Positions 1 to 13,300 of a stretch of 64,000 nt of DNA are shown here, piece after piece; the first letter of the stretch is position 1, and each line of letters opens with the position of its first letter. The notes beneath the pieces are model-generated. The model was not told the DNA's origin. It ran no database searches and was given only the letters and a program-made list of their open reading frames with translations. The position numbers and the translations under genes are program-made. Origin of the DNA: Erodium maritimum. Taxonomy: Eukaryota > Streptophyta > Magnoliopsida > Geraniales > Geraniaceae. The stretch is taken from the NCBI GenBank assembly GCA_963921825.1, contig OY997589.1, positions 2,728,001 to 2,792,000 on the forward strand, in the 5' to 3' direction.

Positions 1-365
1 ATAATCGCTAAAAAGTACCTTGAGTTGTCTTTTTGTTGCAATTTGTAGAAAATAACGATTTTACCCTAACTTAGATTTCTAAAATAATAAGAAAAGTACA
101 GAAAAAAACAAATTTTAATGTCCCTTAAATTTCTTATTCTTTGTATGATACAGAGAGTAAGAAATTCAAGGGATGTGAAAATTTGGAATTTTCGTTCTTT
201 AGTTATTATTTTTAAAATACAAGTTCCCAAGGGTAAAATTGACATTTTGAAACAAATTTATACTAAGCGCAACAAAAAGACAAGTTCAAATCTCTTTTTT
301 GCAATCATGAAAGAAGAGGGCTACAAGTTGCAAAAAATGAATACCTCGGGGTACATTTTGCAATT
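1..365. mobile_element. Foldback MITE family A, copy 1 (left end cut by window)
   Basis: Full-length palindromic element lying in the helicase intron that leaves the window. It opens with ATAATCGC, where only the leading GGG is outside the window. It ends near 365 with GCAATT. The arms carry the family phrases AAGTACCTTGAG, TTGTCTTTTTGTTGCAATTT and their reverse complements around a GTAC-type centre near 150. No target duplication can be read. Confidence 0.8.
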
Positions 366-395
366 GGAAAGTCTTAATTTAGGAGAAAAAATTAC

Positions 396-3300
396 AGGAT
401 AAGTGAACCCAGGAACACGGATAATTGGGCAGCCACCAAAGTATTCCGAAAAACGCTCAGCATCAAGCGTAGCACTCATTAATATCTAACGGATCATAAG
501 AAAAGGGTCATTAGTTGGTATGAAGCAGCAAATTGAAAAGGCATAGAGGGAACATATAAATTAGCACTTACCAGCCTGAGATGAGGATATAAAGGGAGCA
601 CGTCTCTGCAAGAAATAGACCAATTTCAGAAAATATGATCTTAAACTCTGAAGTATCATTTATGATTAAATTAACATTGAAGTACCTGAGAATTGCCAGC
701 ATGAAATCAGAAAAGCGATCCCTTTCATGAATTTCATCCTGCAAAGTGACAATGAAGCCATTAAAAGAGGGTAATATATATACAAGGGATAATGGCAAAA
801 AAGTACCTTGAGGTATTCACTTTTTGAAACTTGTAGCCCTCTTCTTTGATGATTGCAAAAAAGAACCCTGAACTTGTCTTTTTGTTGCAATTTGTATAAA
901 AATGACAATTTTTTCCCTTACAATTTACGTTCAAAGAACAATAAGTAAAAAAAAAAAATCCAAATTTTCATATCCTTTAATTTTCTTCCTCTTTGTACCA
1001 TATGAAGACTAAGAAATTTGAGTGATATGAAAATTTGGATTCTTTTATTATATATAAAATTTAAATTTCCAAGGGTAAAATCTTCATTTTGAAACAACAA
1101 AGTGCAAAAAAAAAAAAAACAAGTTCATTCAAGGCACGATTTTGCAATTCACAAAGAAGAGGGCTACGAATTGCAAAGATCGATGTATAGGTTGAGATCA
1201 CATAAATGATGCTAAAGACAGAAGGCCAACATTGAAAGCACCAAACAAGATATAGATGTCATACAAATTAGGGATAATCTCTGAGAATGCACATCTCTCA
1301 ATCAACTATCCCCAAGTTTTAAAAGTTACTGACAACCCCCTAAAAAATTTCAGTCTCAATCTATCCCAATCCGTCAACCTTTGGGTGTGAAGTGACAAAA
1401 ATAACATTATTGTTTTTTCATGAGGGTAGCTTAGTCGTTCAATCTAACAAATGACAATCAACCCTACACAAGGTATCATGGAACCAGACAAGAAAGAGTA
1501 AATCAGAGTCAACCGAGAACCGGTAGCATACCACAATAATGTGAGTTAGGTCCGAAACATCATCCTTAGCATATGGGTTTGAAGGTCCATTACCACCCCT
1601 ATCACTTCCTCTTGAGACTAGCACTTGTAGCAGCACACCGTTGGTGCAAAATACAACTGATGAGTGCTTCCCACCCTTTTTATCCAACCGTATCTAGAAT
1701 TGAACCAAAGATACAAATCAATAATGACAAAAGGAAATGAAATTATAAATGGTAAAAGCATCATAAGGTATTGAAATTACCGTATATCCGATATCTTCCC
1801 CAATTGGTTCTCCTCTCTCATCAGCGACTCTCTCAGCAACTAGCCACCCAAAAAAGTATTATGTACAGATCAGTGTAGAAAAACAACGGAAAGTGATACA
1901 AACATTTTTGGGGGAAATAGAGCAAAAAACAGATAGGGATAATTGCAAAAACTGGCGGTAAACTATATGCATTTTGCGAAGACGATACGTGAACTATTTA
2001 TTCTTGCAAATGACATCCCCCAACTGTTTTTCCGAATGCAAATCCACTGACGGGGTTATTTTATTTTTTTGCAAAAGGTGAAAAGTAACCATGCAAAAGT
2101 GTATGCATAAGGGCTCCAAATTGCAAAATACGTATACATAGGGGTTACAAATTGCAAAACACAATAATGTAAAGTAAAAAACTGTCATTTCCAAAAAAAT
2201 TGAAATCACATGACTAATTTCCATTAAAGATAACGGATTTATAGACAGGAAATAGTTGGGGATGCCATTTGCAAAAAAAAAAAAAAAAAACTAGTTCACC
2301 TATGGTATTTGCAAAATGCGCATAATTCACCGCAAGTTTTTGCAAATATCCAGAACAGATATAAAACAAACAAACAAAAAGCTCCACAGCCATACAAGTA
2401 TAGCCTACCTGAAGTTGCAGAGATGCGTCGAGGCTGAGTACACACTATTTTACACGTCTCACCCTTACTCCACATGTAATCTAAAATATATTGTGGGACC
2501 TGAATCATATTAGAGAAGAAGAAATTTAGTAAAAGAATCATGATGGATGATATTATCAAAAGATAAGAAAACTTATTTATCACCCACAGAAGTACATGAC
2601 AATTTAATGGGTACAATAGTAATTCGATAGATATGTATATAATGGATTTGGCATTACAAAAACAAGGGAATATATATCAAAGAATTTGTAACCTGTGTTG
2701 TCTTCCCGCACCCGGTCTCACCAGAAATTAGAACTATCTGCTTGGAAACATGTAAGCAATAAGTTAAGGAAAACGCGCCAGAAATTCAGCAATACTAACT
2801 GTAGGATATTAAGATCAATAGTATAGGCAAAACCATATATTCATGGTAATTAAATTCTCAACCAATTGTATGACCATAAGCACAAATCTAACTTATTAAT
2901 ACGCTATTTGGGCAACCGAGATTTTAGATTTATAAGACAAAATATTGAAAAGGGATTATTGCAAAAAAGTGACTTGAGGTATGCATTTTTTGCAACTTGT
3001 AGCCCTCTTCTTTGGTAATTGCAATAAGTACTTTGTACTTGTCTTTTTGTTGCAATTTGTATGAAAATTATATTTAAAGGGTAATAAGTAAAAAATCCAA
3101 ATTTTCTTCCTCTTTGTACCACTCAACGAGTAATAAATTTAAGGGATATGAAAATTTGGATTTTTTGTTCTTTGACTATCATTTTTAAATTTAAATTTGC
3201 AAGGGTAAAATCATCATTTTGAAACAAATTTACAGAGTGCAACAAAAAGACAAGTTCAGGGAAGTTTTTTGCAATTATCAAAGAAGAGGGCTACAAGTTG

Positions 3301-6300
3301 CAAAAAGTGAATACTCAGGGTACTTTTTTGCAATTATCCCTATTGAAAATACTACTCAAATAACTACCTGGTTAGATTCCACTGTTGATACAATGGAATC
3401 CTTGAAAGATGCAATAGGAAGCTTATTCCTCATAGTAGTAATCTGCATTGGCAAAATCAAACAATCTCATTCTTATTGACATTAAGAAAATCAAAGAAAG
3501 AGAACCACTAAGAGTGCACAAAAGTATAAACAGTACCATCCTCAATCCGGCGTCACACTCCCTTTTTCTATTAACTAGTTTCAACTTCCTTGTGATTTCT
3601 TCCTTTGTCAATGATGGCTTGCAGAATATATCACTTGTATATCTTCTCTTTACAGTCTTTTTACTATGATCCCCAAACATCCTCTGGTCCATATCTTCCT
3701 CGTGAGGCGGATAGTACATAAACAAGTTCTGTAAAGCTGACTTGCCCTCTTCTGAAAATGTCAAGTGAGTGAGGTTTTCATTCTCTTTCTTCTGTTTATC
3801 TCTCTGGCCTCTCGGGTTCTGTGGATTTCTCTTGCCTCTCCGACTAAGTTGGGCTTTCTGGAATTGCCCGTTTCTGTTCATTTTGGTTATGGCAGATACC
3901 TTCTTTTGAGGTGTGGAGTCCACCTTCTTTTCCTTTTTGTGAACAGTAACACACCTACCCTTATTGCTTCAAATTTTTCCAATAGGAAAAAGTAAGAACC
4001 GAAACAGAAGTTCAAGAGGCTAAACTGTATGCTAATGTTTTATTTTCCAATAATAATAAAGAATATAGGGATAATCGCAAAAAAATTACCCTGAGGTATT
4101 CACTTTTTACAATTTGTAGCCCTCTTCTTTGATAATTGCAAAAAAAGTACCCTGAAGTTGTCTTTTAGTTGCATTTTGTCAAATGTGTTTCAATATGACA
4201 ATTTTACCCTTGGAAATTTAAGTTTTACAAAATACTCGATTAAAGAACGAAAAATCATTATTTTTACTTATTATTTTTTTTAAATCTAAATTGTAAAGGT
4301 AAAATCGTTATTTTAATACAAACTGCAACAGAAGGACAAGTGCAGTGTACTTTTTTTACAACTATCAAACATGAGGGCTACAAGTTGCAAAAATAATGAA
4401 TACCTAAGGATACTTTTTCGCAATTAACACAAGAATATATTAATAAACGTTAAAACCCATGGTTATAGACATCACAACTCACCCGGAACTTTTTGATTTC
4501 ATTCCATATTTCAAGCAAAAAGTGTGCACTACTTTACGTTCAGCCTTTGACAAGTTGGCTTCAAATGTATATTCTACATAAAACAACGGTATCAGAAATT
4601 AGCATCAGACAGGTATTCATACACAAGGAATATACATTTCATTACCAATGCAGTACTTGAGCTTCAACGGCCCAAATGAATCTCTTAAACAAACATGGTA
4701 AATGCACCAATCAACCAGCAAATCACATTTCAACATAACCAAACAGCCTTCCATAGCTAACTAAACTACCTAGAACCTCAAGATGAGTATCAAAAGAGCC
4801 TTCTATAGCTGACTTCACTATCTAAAACAGATGTACTCATGTACATTCCACCATAACCAAACAGCCTTCCATAGCTGACTACACTATCTAGAACCTCAAG
4901 AAGAGTTTCAAGAGAGGAAGGAAAACAAAACCCAAGTAATGTTCTCATGTTCGAATGAGCATCACTAACAATCCAAGTAAACTAGGTTAGTTCCAAACAA
5001 TTGGCTTTTCTCTCTTCATGGGCAATTAACACTCTACATGTTTCCATTTAACTAACTAAGGACTCTGAAAACCACAAGGTAAATGCACCAATTAACCAGC
5101 AAATCACACTCTTAAACCAGCACAGATGTACATTCCACCATCACCAAACAGCCTTCCATAGCTAACAACACTATCTAGAACCTCAAGAAGAGTTTCAAAA
5201 GAGGGGAAAAAATCAAATCTCATCAAAACCCAAGTAATGTTCTCAAGTTCTAATGAGATTCACCAACAATCCAAGTAAACTAGTTTGTTCCAAACATTTT
5301 CCTGTTCACTCTTCATGGGGGACTAGCATTCTACATGTTTCCATTCAATTAACTATCAAACTCTTAAAACCACATGGTAAATGCACCAATCAACCAGTAA
5401 ATCATACTCTTAAACCAGCACAAATGTGCATTCCACCATAACTAAACAGCCTTCCATAGCTAACTAAACAATCTAGAACCTCAAGATGAGTTTCAAAAGA
5501 AGGGGAAATACAATTCCCAGCAAAACCCAAGTAATGTTCTCATGTTCTAATCAGCATCACCAACAATCCAAGTAAACTAGTTTGTTCCAAACATTTTGCT
5601 TTTCACTCTTCATGTGCGATTAGCATTCTACATGTTTCCATTCAATTAACTATCAAACTCTTAAAACCACACGGTAAATGCATCAATTGACCAGTAAATC
5701 ACACACTTAAACCAGCACAAATGTGCACTCCACCATAACCAAACAACCTTCCATAGCTAACTAAACAATCTAGGACCTCAAGATGAGTTTCAAAAGAGGG
5801 GGAAAAACAATTCCAAGCAAAACCCAAGTAATGTTCTCATGTTCTAATCAGCATCAGCAACAATCCAAGTAAACTAGTTCGTTCCGAAGATTTTGCTTTT
5901 CACTCTTCATGTGCGATTAGCATTCTACATGTTTCCATTCAATTAACTATCAAACTCTTAAAACCACACGGTAAATGCATCAATTGACCAGTAAATCACA
6001 CACTTAAACCAGCACAAATGTGCACTCCACCATAACCAAACAACCTTCCATAGCTAACTAAACAATCTAGGACCTCAAGATGAGTTTCAAAAGAGGGGGA
6101 AAAACAATTCCAAGCAAAACCCAAGTAATGTTCTCATGTTCTAATCAGCATCAGCAACAATCCAAGTAAACTAGTTCGTTCCGAAGATTTTGCTTTTCAC
6201 TCTTCATGTGCGATTAGCATTCTACATGTTTCCATTCAATTAACTATCAAACTCTTAAAACCACACGGTAAATGCATCAATTGACCAGTAAATCACACAC

Positions 6301-6777
6301 TTAAACCAGCACAAATGTGCACTCCACCATAACTAAACAGCCTTCCATAGCTAACTAAACAATCTAGAACCTCAAAATGAGTTTCAAAAAAGGGGATAAA
6401 CCAATTCCCAGCAAAACCAAAGTAATGTTAGTTCAAAGCATTTGACTCCACTTTTCATGGGCAATTAGCATTCTACATTATTCCATTTAATTAACACTGA
6501 CACAGTGTTTTTCCTGCACAAAAAACAGTACCCAGATGCCAAAAACACCCAAAACTATATCACATAAAAAAAAATAACTACAGCATTACCCATGGAGCTG
6601 CCCATATAAATATATACATACACATGTATGATACTTCAAAAAAAATCATATTTTGAAAGGATATGATTATTACTGAACCTTACCTTTGTCTGTTGATGCA
6701 TTGAACTCGGCCAGTTTTTGAGAAATCATAGTTTTCGTATCGAATGAAACCTCTTCTCTCTTCCTCTTCTTCGTCAT
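396..6777 (-). CDS. Nuclear DEIH-box ATP-dependent RNA helicase with R3H domain (NIH/DExH6-like), partial, 3' end outside window
   Basis: Exons by splice reading (minus strand, 5' to 3'): 6777-6684, 4573-4483, 3954-3537, 3442-3368, 2737-2693, 2499-2409, 1839-1781, 1693-1532, 738-686, 605-572, 485-396. Every junction keeps frame, and the gene continues to the left. The start MTKKRKREE is a basic, nuclear-signal-like N-terminus. An R3H segment ([14 protein letters not shown], then KSKSSG) follows near residues 34-62, a single-stranded nucleic-acid-binding fold. Helicase motifs come in order: Walker A GETGCGKT near residues 232-239, motif Ia TQPRRISA, motif II DEIH, and motif III SAT in [11 protein letters not shown]. 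The DEIH variant plus R3H points to the plant nuclear DEIH-box helicase group. It would unwind RNA or RNA-DNA using ATP in the nucleus. The helicase C-terminal, HA2 and OB parts are not in the window. Introns hold foldback MITEs and a 297-bp tandem array. The residues just after the R3H exon (to about 200) are less conserved, so the 3537 donor is the least certain. Confidence 0.9.
786..1178. mobile_element. Foldback MITE family A, copy 2
   Basis: It starts GGGATAATGGCAAAAAAG in helicase intron 8. The two arms are reverse complements around a centre near 1000 (CTTTGTACCATATGAAG). The right terminus has decayed after TTGCAAAG, so the target duplication is lost. Confidence 0.8.
1936..2352. mobile_element. 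Foldback MITE family B, palindromic, 9-bp target duplication
   Basis: It lies in a helicase intron. The left end is GGGATAATTGCAAAAACT and the right end is the matching inverted AGTTTTTGCAAATATCCA-type sequence. The interior differs from family A, with phrases about TGCAAATGACATCCCC and its inverse GGGGATGCCATTTGCA. The flanks read AAACAGATA (1927-1935) and GAACAGATA (2353-2361), 8 of 9 identical. A decayed half copy appears near 37080-37250. Confidence 0.75.
2952..3340. mobile_element. Foldback MITE family A, copy 3, perfect 9-bp target duplication
   Basis: A 389-bp element in a helicase intron, with left end GGGATTATTGCAAAAAAG and right end CTTTTTTGCAATTATCCC. The 9-bp flank TATTGAAAA stands at both 2943-2951 and 3341-3349. 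It ends 28 bp from the donor of the 3368-3442 exon. Confidence 0.9.
4068..4430. mobile_element. Foldback MITE family A, copy 4, perfect 9-bp target duplication
   Basis: A 363-bp palindromic element in a helicase intron, between the R3H exon and the 418-bp exon. The left end is GGGATAATCGCAAAAAAA, and the right end has drifted to CGCAATTAACAC. The flank AAGAATATA is present at 4059-4067 and 4431-4439. Confidence 0.88.
4680..6480. repeat. Tandem array of about 297-bp units in helicase intron 1
   Basis: The phrase CCTTCCATAGCTAACTAAAC recurs near 4749, 5452, 5749, 6046 and 6343, with variants near 4867 and 5154. The spacing is 297-298 bp in the right part and shorter (about 287 and 118) at the left edge. 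Each unit also carries CTCAAGATGAGTTTCAAAAG, a TTCTCATGTTCTAA phrase and CTCTTCATGTGCGATTAGC. The units near 5580-5876 and 5877-6173 look almost identical, which suggests recent duplication. No ORF is conserved between units. The array fills most of the 2.1-kb first intron. Confidence 0.92.
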
Positions 6778-7330
6778 GTTTGATTTGCTTTCTCGCCTCG
6801 CTTTGATGTTCTGTGAGACTTCTTCTCGGAGAAGAGGTTGAAGGAGATGGACTATGGTTTCAGGTTCCGGCTGTGTCTCTCTCGTATTGTTGATTTTTGA
6901 AGATGATGTTTATTACAGTTTTGCCCTCACCGTGTGCCCTTTTGGTACTGCGGCCCTATGTGGCAAGGTAGGGCCCACGAGTTGATGCCACGTAGCCCTA
7001 ATTGATTTGTTTTTACAGATCTTAGTCATGTTCCCAAGACTTGGTACGTTAATCACGTAGTTAGGACATCCACGGTCGTGGGTGAGGAGGCGCTTGTGGG
7101 GAGCAATCGCCGACGAAAAGCTGACGGAGAGGACTGACTAGAAGCCAACAATTTTTTTTAATCTCCCCACCAGCCTCTTTCTACCAGCAACCAGCTATAT
7201 GACTGTGGATGCCCTTAGATGCTCGGTTATTTTAGGGATAATTAATGATGGTCGATCTTCAAGAGGGACGATTCTTATGTTGGTTGTTGTGCAGCTTCAA
7301 CTTATAATAACCATTCTTTGACTCGATCTG
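6778..7330. other. Helicase 5' UTR/promoter side and intergenic DNA
   Basis: The bases just right of 6777 would be the helicase 5' UTR on the minus strand, a pyrimidine/purine-biased stretch to about 6880. No clear TATA box or second gene is seen up to 7330. Confidence 0.4.
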
Positions 7331-8020
7331 AAAAATTATAAAGCGTTGGAGGGGAAACGAACATCTAGAAAAAACACCAAGAAATGGGGGGAATCAGATT
7401 GTGGGATTTGTATCGCCTTGGACATGGTGAAGTATGCGTTCCCACACACATCCCGTGGCTCGACCGTTGACTCATCGACCCCGACGAAGCTATATAGCAG
7501 ACATTGTCTGGTTTTTGAGTTTAGTATGGATGCTTGTTCGTGGGTCACCATAGAGCAGCATCACCAACGATGTATCATTTGGAGTCATCATTCCATAAGG
7601 GGGCCTATCAATTTCCAGCGTTTGTCCTAGGCTCTTATCTGATCACATCTCTTAGTCGCTATGGTCCGGATCGAAGGGCTGGGGAACTTGGATGGTTGGT
7701 GGGGCCAACGAATCTTGGCCCACAGTTATACAACTCCTTCTTTGACGTGTTGTCGATGGAGGCATGTACGACCGAGGCTATTCACACCATCATTTTGTGG
7801 TGGCCATAAGCACAAGATATGCCTATTATGCCACTCATTCAAGTACGTCTAAAGAGGTCGAATGGCCGTTTCGTGGTGATTTCGATCAGGTAGTGCTCTT
7901 GGTCGTGAGCCATTTCAGCTCAACAACAACGTCGATGTACTATCTATTATGGTTGGCGCTCCTAGGGGACCTCGTCGTCCTCCCATATCGGCCAATAAAA
8001 AAAACAAGTTCTCTATAATA
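7331..8020. other. GC-richer unassigned sequence, possible decayed retroelement
   Basis: Base composition is richer in G and C than the surroundings. Several overlapping short ORFs occur on both strands, and none resembles a known family. A phrase near 7465-7490 (CGACCCCGACGAAGCT) resembles one near 21525-21540 (CAACCCCGACCAAGCT), hinting that both are pieces of the same unidentified element. Confidence 0.3.
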
Positions 8021-8249
8021 AAACTGAGTTGAATTGACAAAATGATCGAATTGATCGTGTTAATCACGTTTTCAAGTATCGATATCGGGTCTCATTTCAC
8101 CTTGATACCGTCACAATCGCGACCAGATTTCAAGATACTTAGAATGTTATCCTATAATTTGTGGGTAGAAATTTAGAATACAAATGAGAAAATGGTTATC
8201 GTGAGCCCAGATGATGTGGGTACAGTGTATGTTGGGCCGAGAATTGGGC

Positions 8250-10313
8250 CAGGCCCAAAAGAAAGCCCAAATCTCATCCTCTCCATCATTTCTTGCTCTG
8301 TGTACATTACCCAATTGAGTTGGTATCCTCCACGCAAAGAGAAACTCAGTGTTGTTCTTCAACCCACAAAGAGGAACCACCAAACTTCTCTTACTTGAAT
8401 CTCCTTTTGGGTACGGACCGATTGCCCTTTTCAGACACAGCCCTTATTGAGATTTGCGTAATCGCTATCTCATCGGCTCTCAAAGTGCCTACCTTTATCG
8501 CTATCAATCCAGTGCTCGCCTCCGCCGATTTCACTGCTTCGTGCCGACAAATAGGGGAAAGAGGGGCCTTGTTTTGTGCGCTCTGGTCTCTTCTCCGTCC
8601 CTTTTTAACTTTACCCCTTATTGATTATCTGTTCCTCAATCGGTTTCTGGGTTGGATTGCTTGGTTTGTTGATCTGAATCAGCTTCCCAAGCAGAAACCG
8701 CTTTCTGGGTCGCAGAAATTTTGTGTTTTTAGTGCGGGATTGACCTCTAATTTGTTTGATTTGGTTGTTCTGTTGATGTTCTTGGTGGGTTCTCGTGTGT
8801 GACCTTATGTCTTGCTTTTGGGGGTTTTGGATTGGGGTTTTGTATGGGCAGATTGCAGTTTTTGTTAGTGTAGATTGTTTGGCAATGGAGGGGTTTTTCA
8901 TTAATCATGTTTTCATGTTGCTAATTGGCTTTGCATAACTAATCTAAGAGCATTTTCATCTCTTGTTTGGCAAATCATTTTCTCATCTTTTTTCCTCCAA
9001 TGGGAATCAGAAATGTTGCTTGTGGTTTCAGTTAGCTCGAATGATAAGAACATGATATGATTAGCTTGATTCCCTTAGCTTCAAAGTGTAATAGAAGTTT
9101 AGCAGTTCGTGATTAATTCGTTAAAACTTGAGCTCAGTTCTATTGAATCTGCTGATGCATTTGTGTTTTTGTCGTTGTGGTGATGTGTATAAAGACGTTC
9201 ATATTGGTATTCGTGAATCTTGCACTTTAGGAGATTGATTTTTATGGATTTATGGAATGAATCTTTTTTATGAAAACCTTTAGAAACTAATCAGACTTAG
9301 TAATCACCTAAACTTTTCATAGTTGAATATCTTGTCCAAGACTGAATAGAAATCGATGTACTTTATTGTATTCATTATTATTTCGGGAACCCATTAAGTA
9401 GTAATGTTATGCTCAATGCTAGTCTTTATCATCTTATGAAGTTGGTTTGGTGCAATGACGCCTGTTGCTTATATTATTATACATGTGAAAATGTGATGCG
9501 AAGAGAATCTGATTGCTTTTGATTTTTAGGATAACCAATTGAAAGAGTGTCATATTGGTTAGGGATAATTGCAAAAAGGTACCCTGAGGTATTTACTTTT
9601 TGCAGCTTGTAACCCTCTTCTTCTATAATTGCAAAAAGTGCCCTGAACTTGTCTTTTTGTTGCACTTTGTATAAATTTGTTTCAAAATGAAATTTTTGCC
9701 CTTAAACATTTAGGTTTTAAAAATTATAAGTAAAAAACAAAAAACAAAATTTCATCCACTCCCCTTAAATTTGTTGCTATTTGTACAGTACAAAAAGGAA
9801 GAAAATTAAGGGGTGTGAAACGTTTGAATTTTTGTCTTTTACTTCTTATTTTTAAATTCTAAATTTTAAGGGTAAAATTATCATTTTGATACAAAGTGCA
9901 ACAGAAATACAAGTTCAAGGCACTTTTTTGTCATTACCAAACAAGAGGGTTACCAATTGAAAATAAATGAGTACCTCAGGGTCCTTTTTGCAATCATCCC
10001 TATTAGTAAATCATCGGTTGTCGTTATAAGTCTAGAACGGTAAACGTATGGAGATGAGCATATATGATATACTATATGAGCAGAACTTAGCACTAACTCC
10101 TGAATATCTTAGTTAGAGATAGACATGATTATCATTACATGAATTCTGATCCCCATTTTAGTACCTTGTAATAATTCATATAACCAACAACCTTTTGCTT
10201 GACTGTTGCAGGAAGCAACTTCTTGCGATTAATCGAGAGCCATTTCAACATAGGTTATCAACTCTCGCCGTCATTTTCCCATTGCAATCATTTATGGGCT
10301 GAGGTGCACTTTC
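8250..10313 (+). other. 5' UTR region of the WDR26-like gene with a long leader intron
   Basis: A pyrimidine-rich leader with a run of in-frame-open but non-conserved sequence lies around 8290-8800. The coding exon is preceded by a strong acceptor, TTGACTGTTGCAG, ending at 10212. A 5' UTR exon upstream, probably about 8290-8560, and an intron of roughly 1.6-1.9 kb are therefore likely. The intron holds a family A foldback copy (9562-10000). The first-exon donor could not be fixed. Confidence 0.5.
9562..10000. mobile_element. Foldback MITE family A, copy 5, 9-bp target duplication (7 of 9)
   Basis: A 439-bp palindromic element in the presumed leader intron of the WDR26-like gene, with ends GGGATAATTGCAAAAAGG and TTTTTGCAATCATCCC. 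The flanks are TATTGGTTA (9553-9561) and TATTAGTAA (10001-10009). The centre is TTTGTACAGTACAAA near 9780. Confidence 0.88.
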
Positions 10314-13300
10314 ATGGGAGGTGTAGATGATGATGATGAACCAGCCTCAAAACGCATGAAGCTATCTTCCGAAGAATCAAGAGCCCTTCCCAACGGTTCA
10401 TCTTTGACCGAGCCCTTGGCCAACTCTTCAAGGGACATAATGGCTCGACCCTTGCCACCCGGAGGGGACAACGATGTTATTGGCTCAAAAGGAGTCATCA
10501 AAAGAGTCGAATTTGTCCGAATCATAGCCAAGGCGTTATATTCTCTTGGCTATAAGAAGAGTTGTGCTTATCTAGAGGAAGAGTCAGGGATATCCTTGCA
10601 CTCTTCCTTAGTAGGCGATCTCATGCAGCAGATTCTCGATGGGAAATTCAATGAAAGCATCGCCACATTGCATAACATAGGCCTACCCGATGAAAACACC
10701 ATCAAGACCGCTTCGTTTCTGATATTGGAACAGAAGTTTCTCGAACTCTTGCACGGCGGGAAAGCGATGGATGCTTTGAAAACATTGAGGACTGAGATCG
10801 CGCCTCTTTGTGTTAATAACAGTAGAGTCTGTGAACTCTCTTCACAGTGTGTTCTTGTTGGGTCTCCAAGCCAAAGCATTTCGAAAGTCAAGACTCGATC
10901 GAAACTTCTTGAGGAGTTGCAGAAATTGCTTCCTCCCACGGTTATGATACCTGAGAGAAGGTTGGAGCATTTGGTTGAGCAGGCTCTTCACTTGCAGAAA
11001 GATGCTTGCTTGTTTCATAACTCGCTCGATAAGGAAATGTCGTTGTATACTGATCATCAGTGTGGAAGGGACCAGATTCCTTCTCGAACTTTACAGGTGA
11101 GATCCGATATATTCATCTTGTTTAATGTTATTAGATATCAAGAAGTTGTCAACTTCCTTACATTCACTATGTGGCCTTACGCTAGATTGCAAGATGTGCC
11201 CTTTGAGTCATTGGGATCTACTACACCTTACGAATGTATTCACTTATTTCTTTTTGTTATGTTCGATGACCGGGAGCTTTATTCTGAATATTTTGTTTAC
11301 TTGTTCTGAAACAGATATTACAAGAACACAGTGATGAAGTTTGGTTTTTGCAATTTTCTCATAATGGGAAGTACTTAGCTTCATCATCCAATGACCGGTC
11401 AGCAATCATATGGGAGGTAACCTTATTCTTCAGCATTGATTGTTTTGGAATCATTGCTATATTGGGTAAGTTGCACTAACTACTTTATGAATTGCCCACA
11501 AACACATGACCTCGTAGTAAATTTCCACAAGCACACAACTGCCCTTGTGAATATTCACATGTCACTATGAAAAAAATTGTTTTTTTTTTACGTCACATGA
11601 GTGTAAATTTTAAAATATCCCAAAACTACTCTTGCACACACTTTATCATCCAATTTCAATTTGAATCCGTTCCTGGAATCCTCTATGTGTATTGCGATAT
11701 TTATAAAAATTTAAAGGACCGGAGCGAGCAGTTTTGGGGATATAATAAAATTTTAAACTCTCATGCAGAGAAAAAAAACATAAATTTAGATGGTTTTTGT
11801 CCATTTTGTACGATGGTGACACGTGGGAATAAACACGGGTAGACATGTCTGGAAATTTATTATGGGGTCATATGTTTGTGAGCAAATCATAAAGGTAATT
11901 ATGTGCAATTAGTCATTGTGTACAATGCATACAATAGAAGTCCTATAATGAAGTATGTTTTGGAATTTGACATCAATCTACAATTGTACATTTGATATGA
12001 AACCTTCTGTTCTTGAGCATATTAGCTCTTGATCATTTGTCGCTCGATTTTGACTATGCTTCTTTTTGTAGGTCAATACGAACGGTCTTTTGTCCTTGAA
12101 ACACAAACTCTCCGGGCACCAAAAGGCCGTCTCTTCTGTTTCATGGAGCCCGGACGATAATGAACTCCTCACATGTGGCGTGGAAGAAGCCGTAAGGCGA
12201 TGGGACGCCTCAACCGGCGAATGCCTCCATATTTATGAAAAACCCGGCCTAGGCACCGTGTCGTGCGGATGGTTTCCGGACGGAAGATCCCTCTTCTCGG
12301 GATTGAACGACAAGAGCATATGCATGTGGGAATTAGATGGGACAGAATCCGAGTCTTGGAAAGGGCAACGAACCCTCAAGATTTCTGATCTTGAAATAAC
12401 AAGTGATAGCAAACACGTGATAAGTATCTCAAGAGAAACCGCGATACTATTATATGATAGAGAGGCCGAGGATAATAGCAGACTTATCGAGGAAGATCAA
12501 ACCATAACTTCGTTTTCGTTATCGAGGGATAATAAGTTCTTGCTGGTTAATCTTTTGAACCAAGAGATACATCTTTGGAACATTGAAGGTGACGTGAAGC
12601 TCGTTGCTAAATACAAAGGACATAAACGGAGCAGATTCGTGATAAGGTCATGTTTTGGCGGTCTCGAGCAAGCATTCATTGCTAGTGGCAGTGAGGACTC
12701 ACAGGTTTGTCGATATTTTGTTTTGGATTAAAATTCTGTTAACAAATTCTTAAGGGTTGATTATGTGTAGGTACACTTAAGTTTACTCTTTTTCATCTGG
12801 CTACACCAGTTTTCAAAGAGAATCACAGCTGTTTTTTTGTTAGAAAATGATAGAAAATCTCCTTTTTGTCTTTTTAGTAGTTTTGTTTTTATTGAACTGT
12901 TTTTTTTTCCTTGAGATTGTGTGCAAGGACATTTTCGTCATTTTGCAGCATAAAAGAGCTATTGGAAGTTTTTTGAAATGTAGGGTAGCTACAAACGTAA
13001 TAACCAGGGTCTAGTTAAGTGTAATTAACTCTATTCCTAAATTATCGTCAGTTAGAAAATAACAAAAACTCCCTTGACCTTAATATAAAAAATGTCCCCT
13101 TTTCGTCTTTTTAATAGTTTTGTTTTTTTACGAGTCTTTTTACGTGTACTGAACTGTTTTTTTTACATCTAATCAAAACGTTTATGGTAGTCATGGAGTC
13201 TTCCTTGAGATCAGGTTCAAGGGCATTCTCTGGCAAAAAAGAGACCTGAGAAGTTTTTGAAACCTAGGTGTAGCCAAGTGTAATCAACTCTGTTACTAAA

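Noticed and set aside
118-402. 94-codon ORF whose peptide ([27 protein letters not shown]) recurs at 3219, 9477, 27116, 45213 and 47645
   Set aside because: The recurring peptide is only a translation of the palindromic MITE arm. It appears in several frames and strands with stops in other copies, so it is not a gene.
4680-6480. CRISPR-like array
   Set aside because: The units are 297 bp long direct repeats without short repeat-spacer alternation, in a plant intron.
8293-8802. 169-codon ORF upstream of the WDR26-like gene
   Set aside because: No similarity is seen, and the sequence has the look of a pyrimidine-rich leader followed by intron.
10314-11309. 331-codon continuous ORF as a complete protein
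   Set aside because: Conservation ends at the GT donor after 11096. The remaining 70 codons are intron, and WD40 exons follow in frame.
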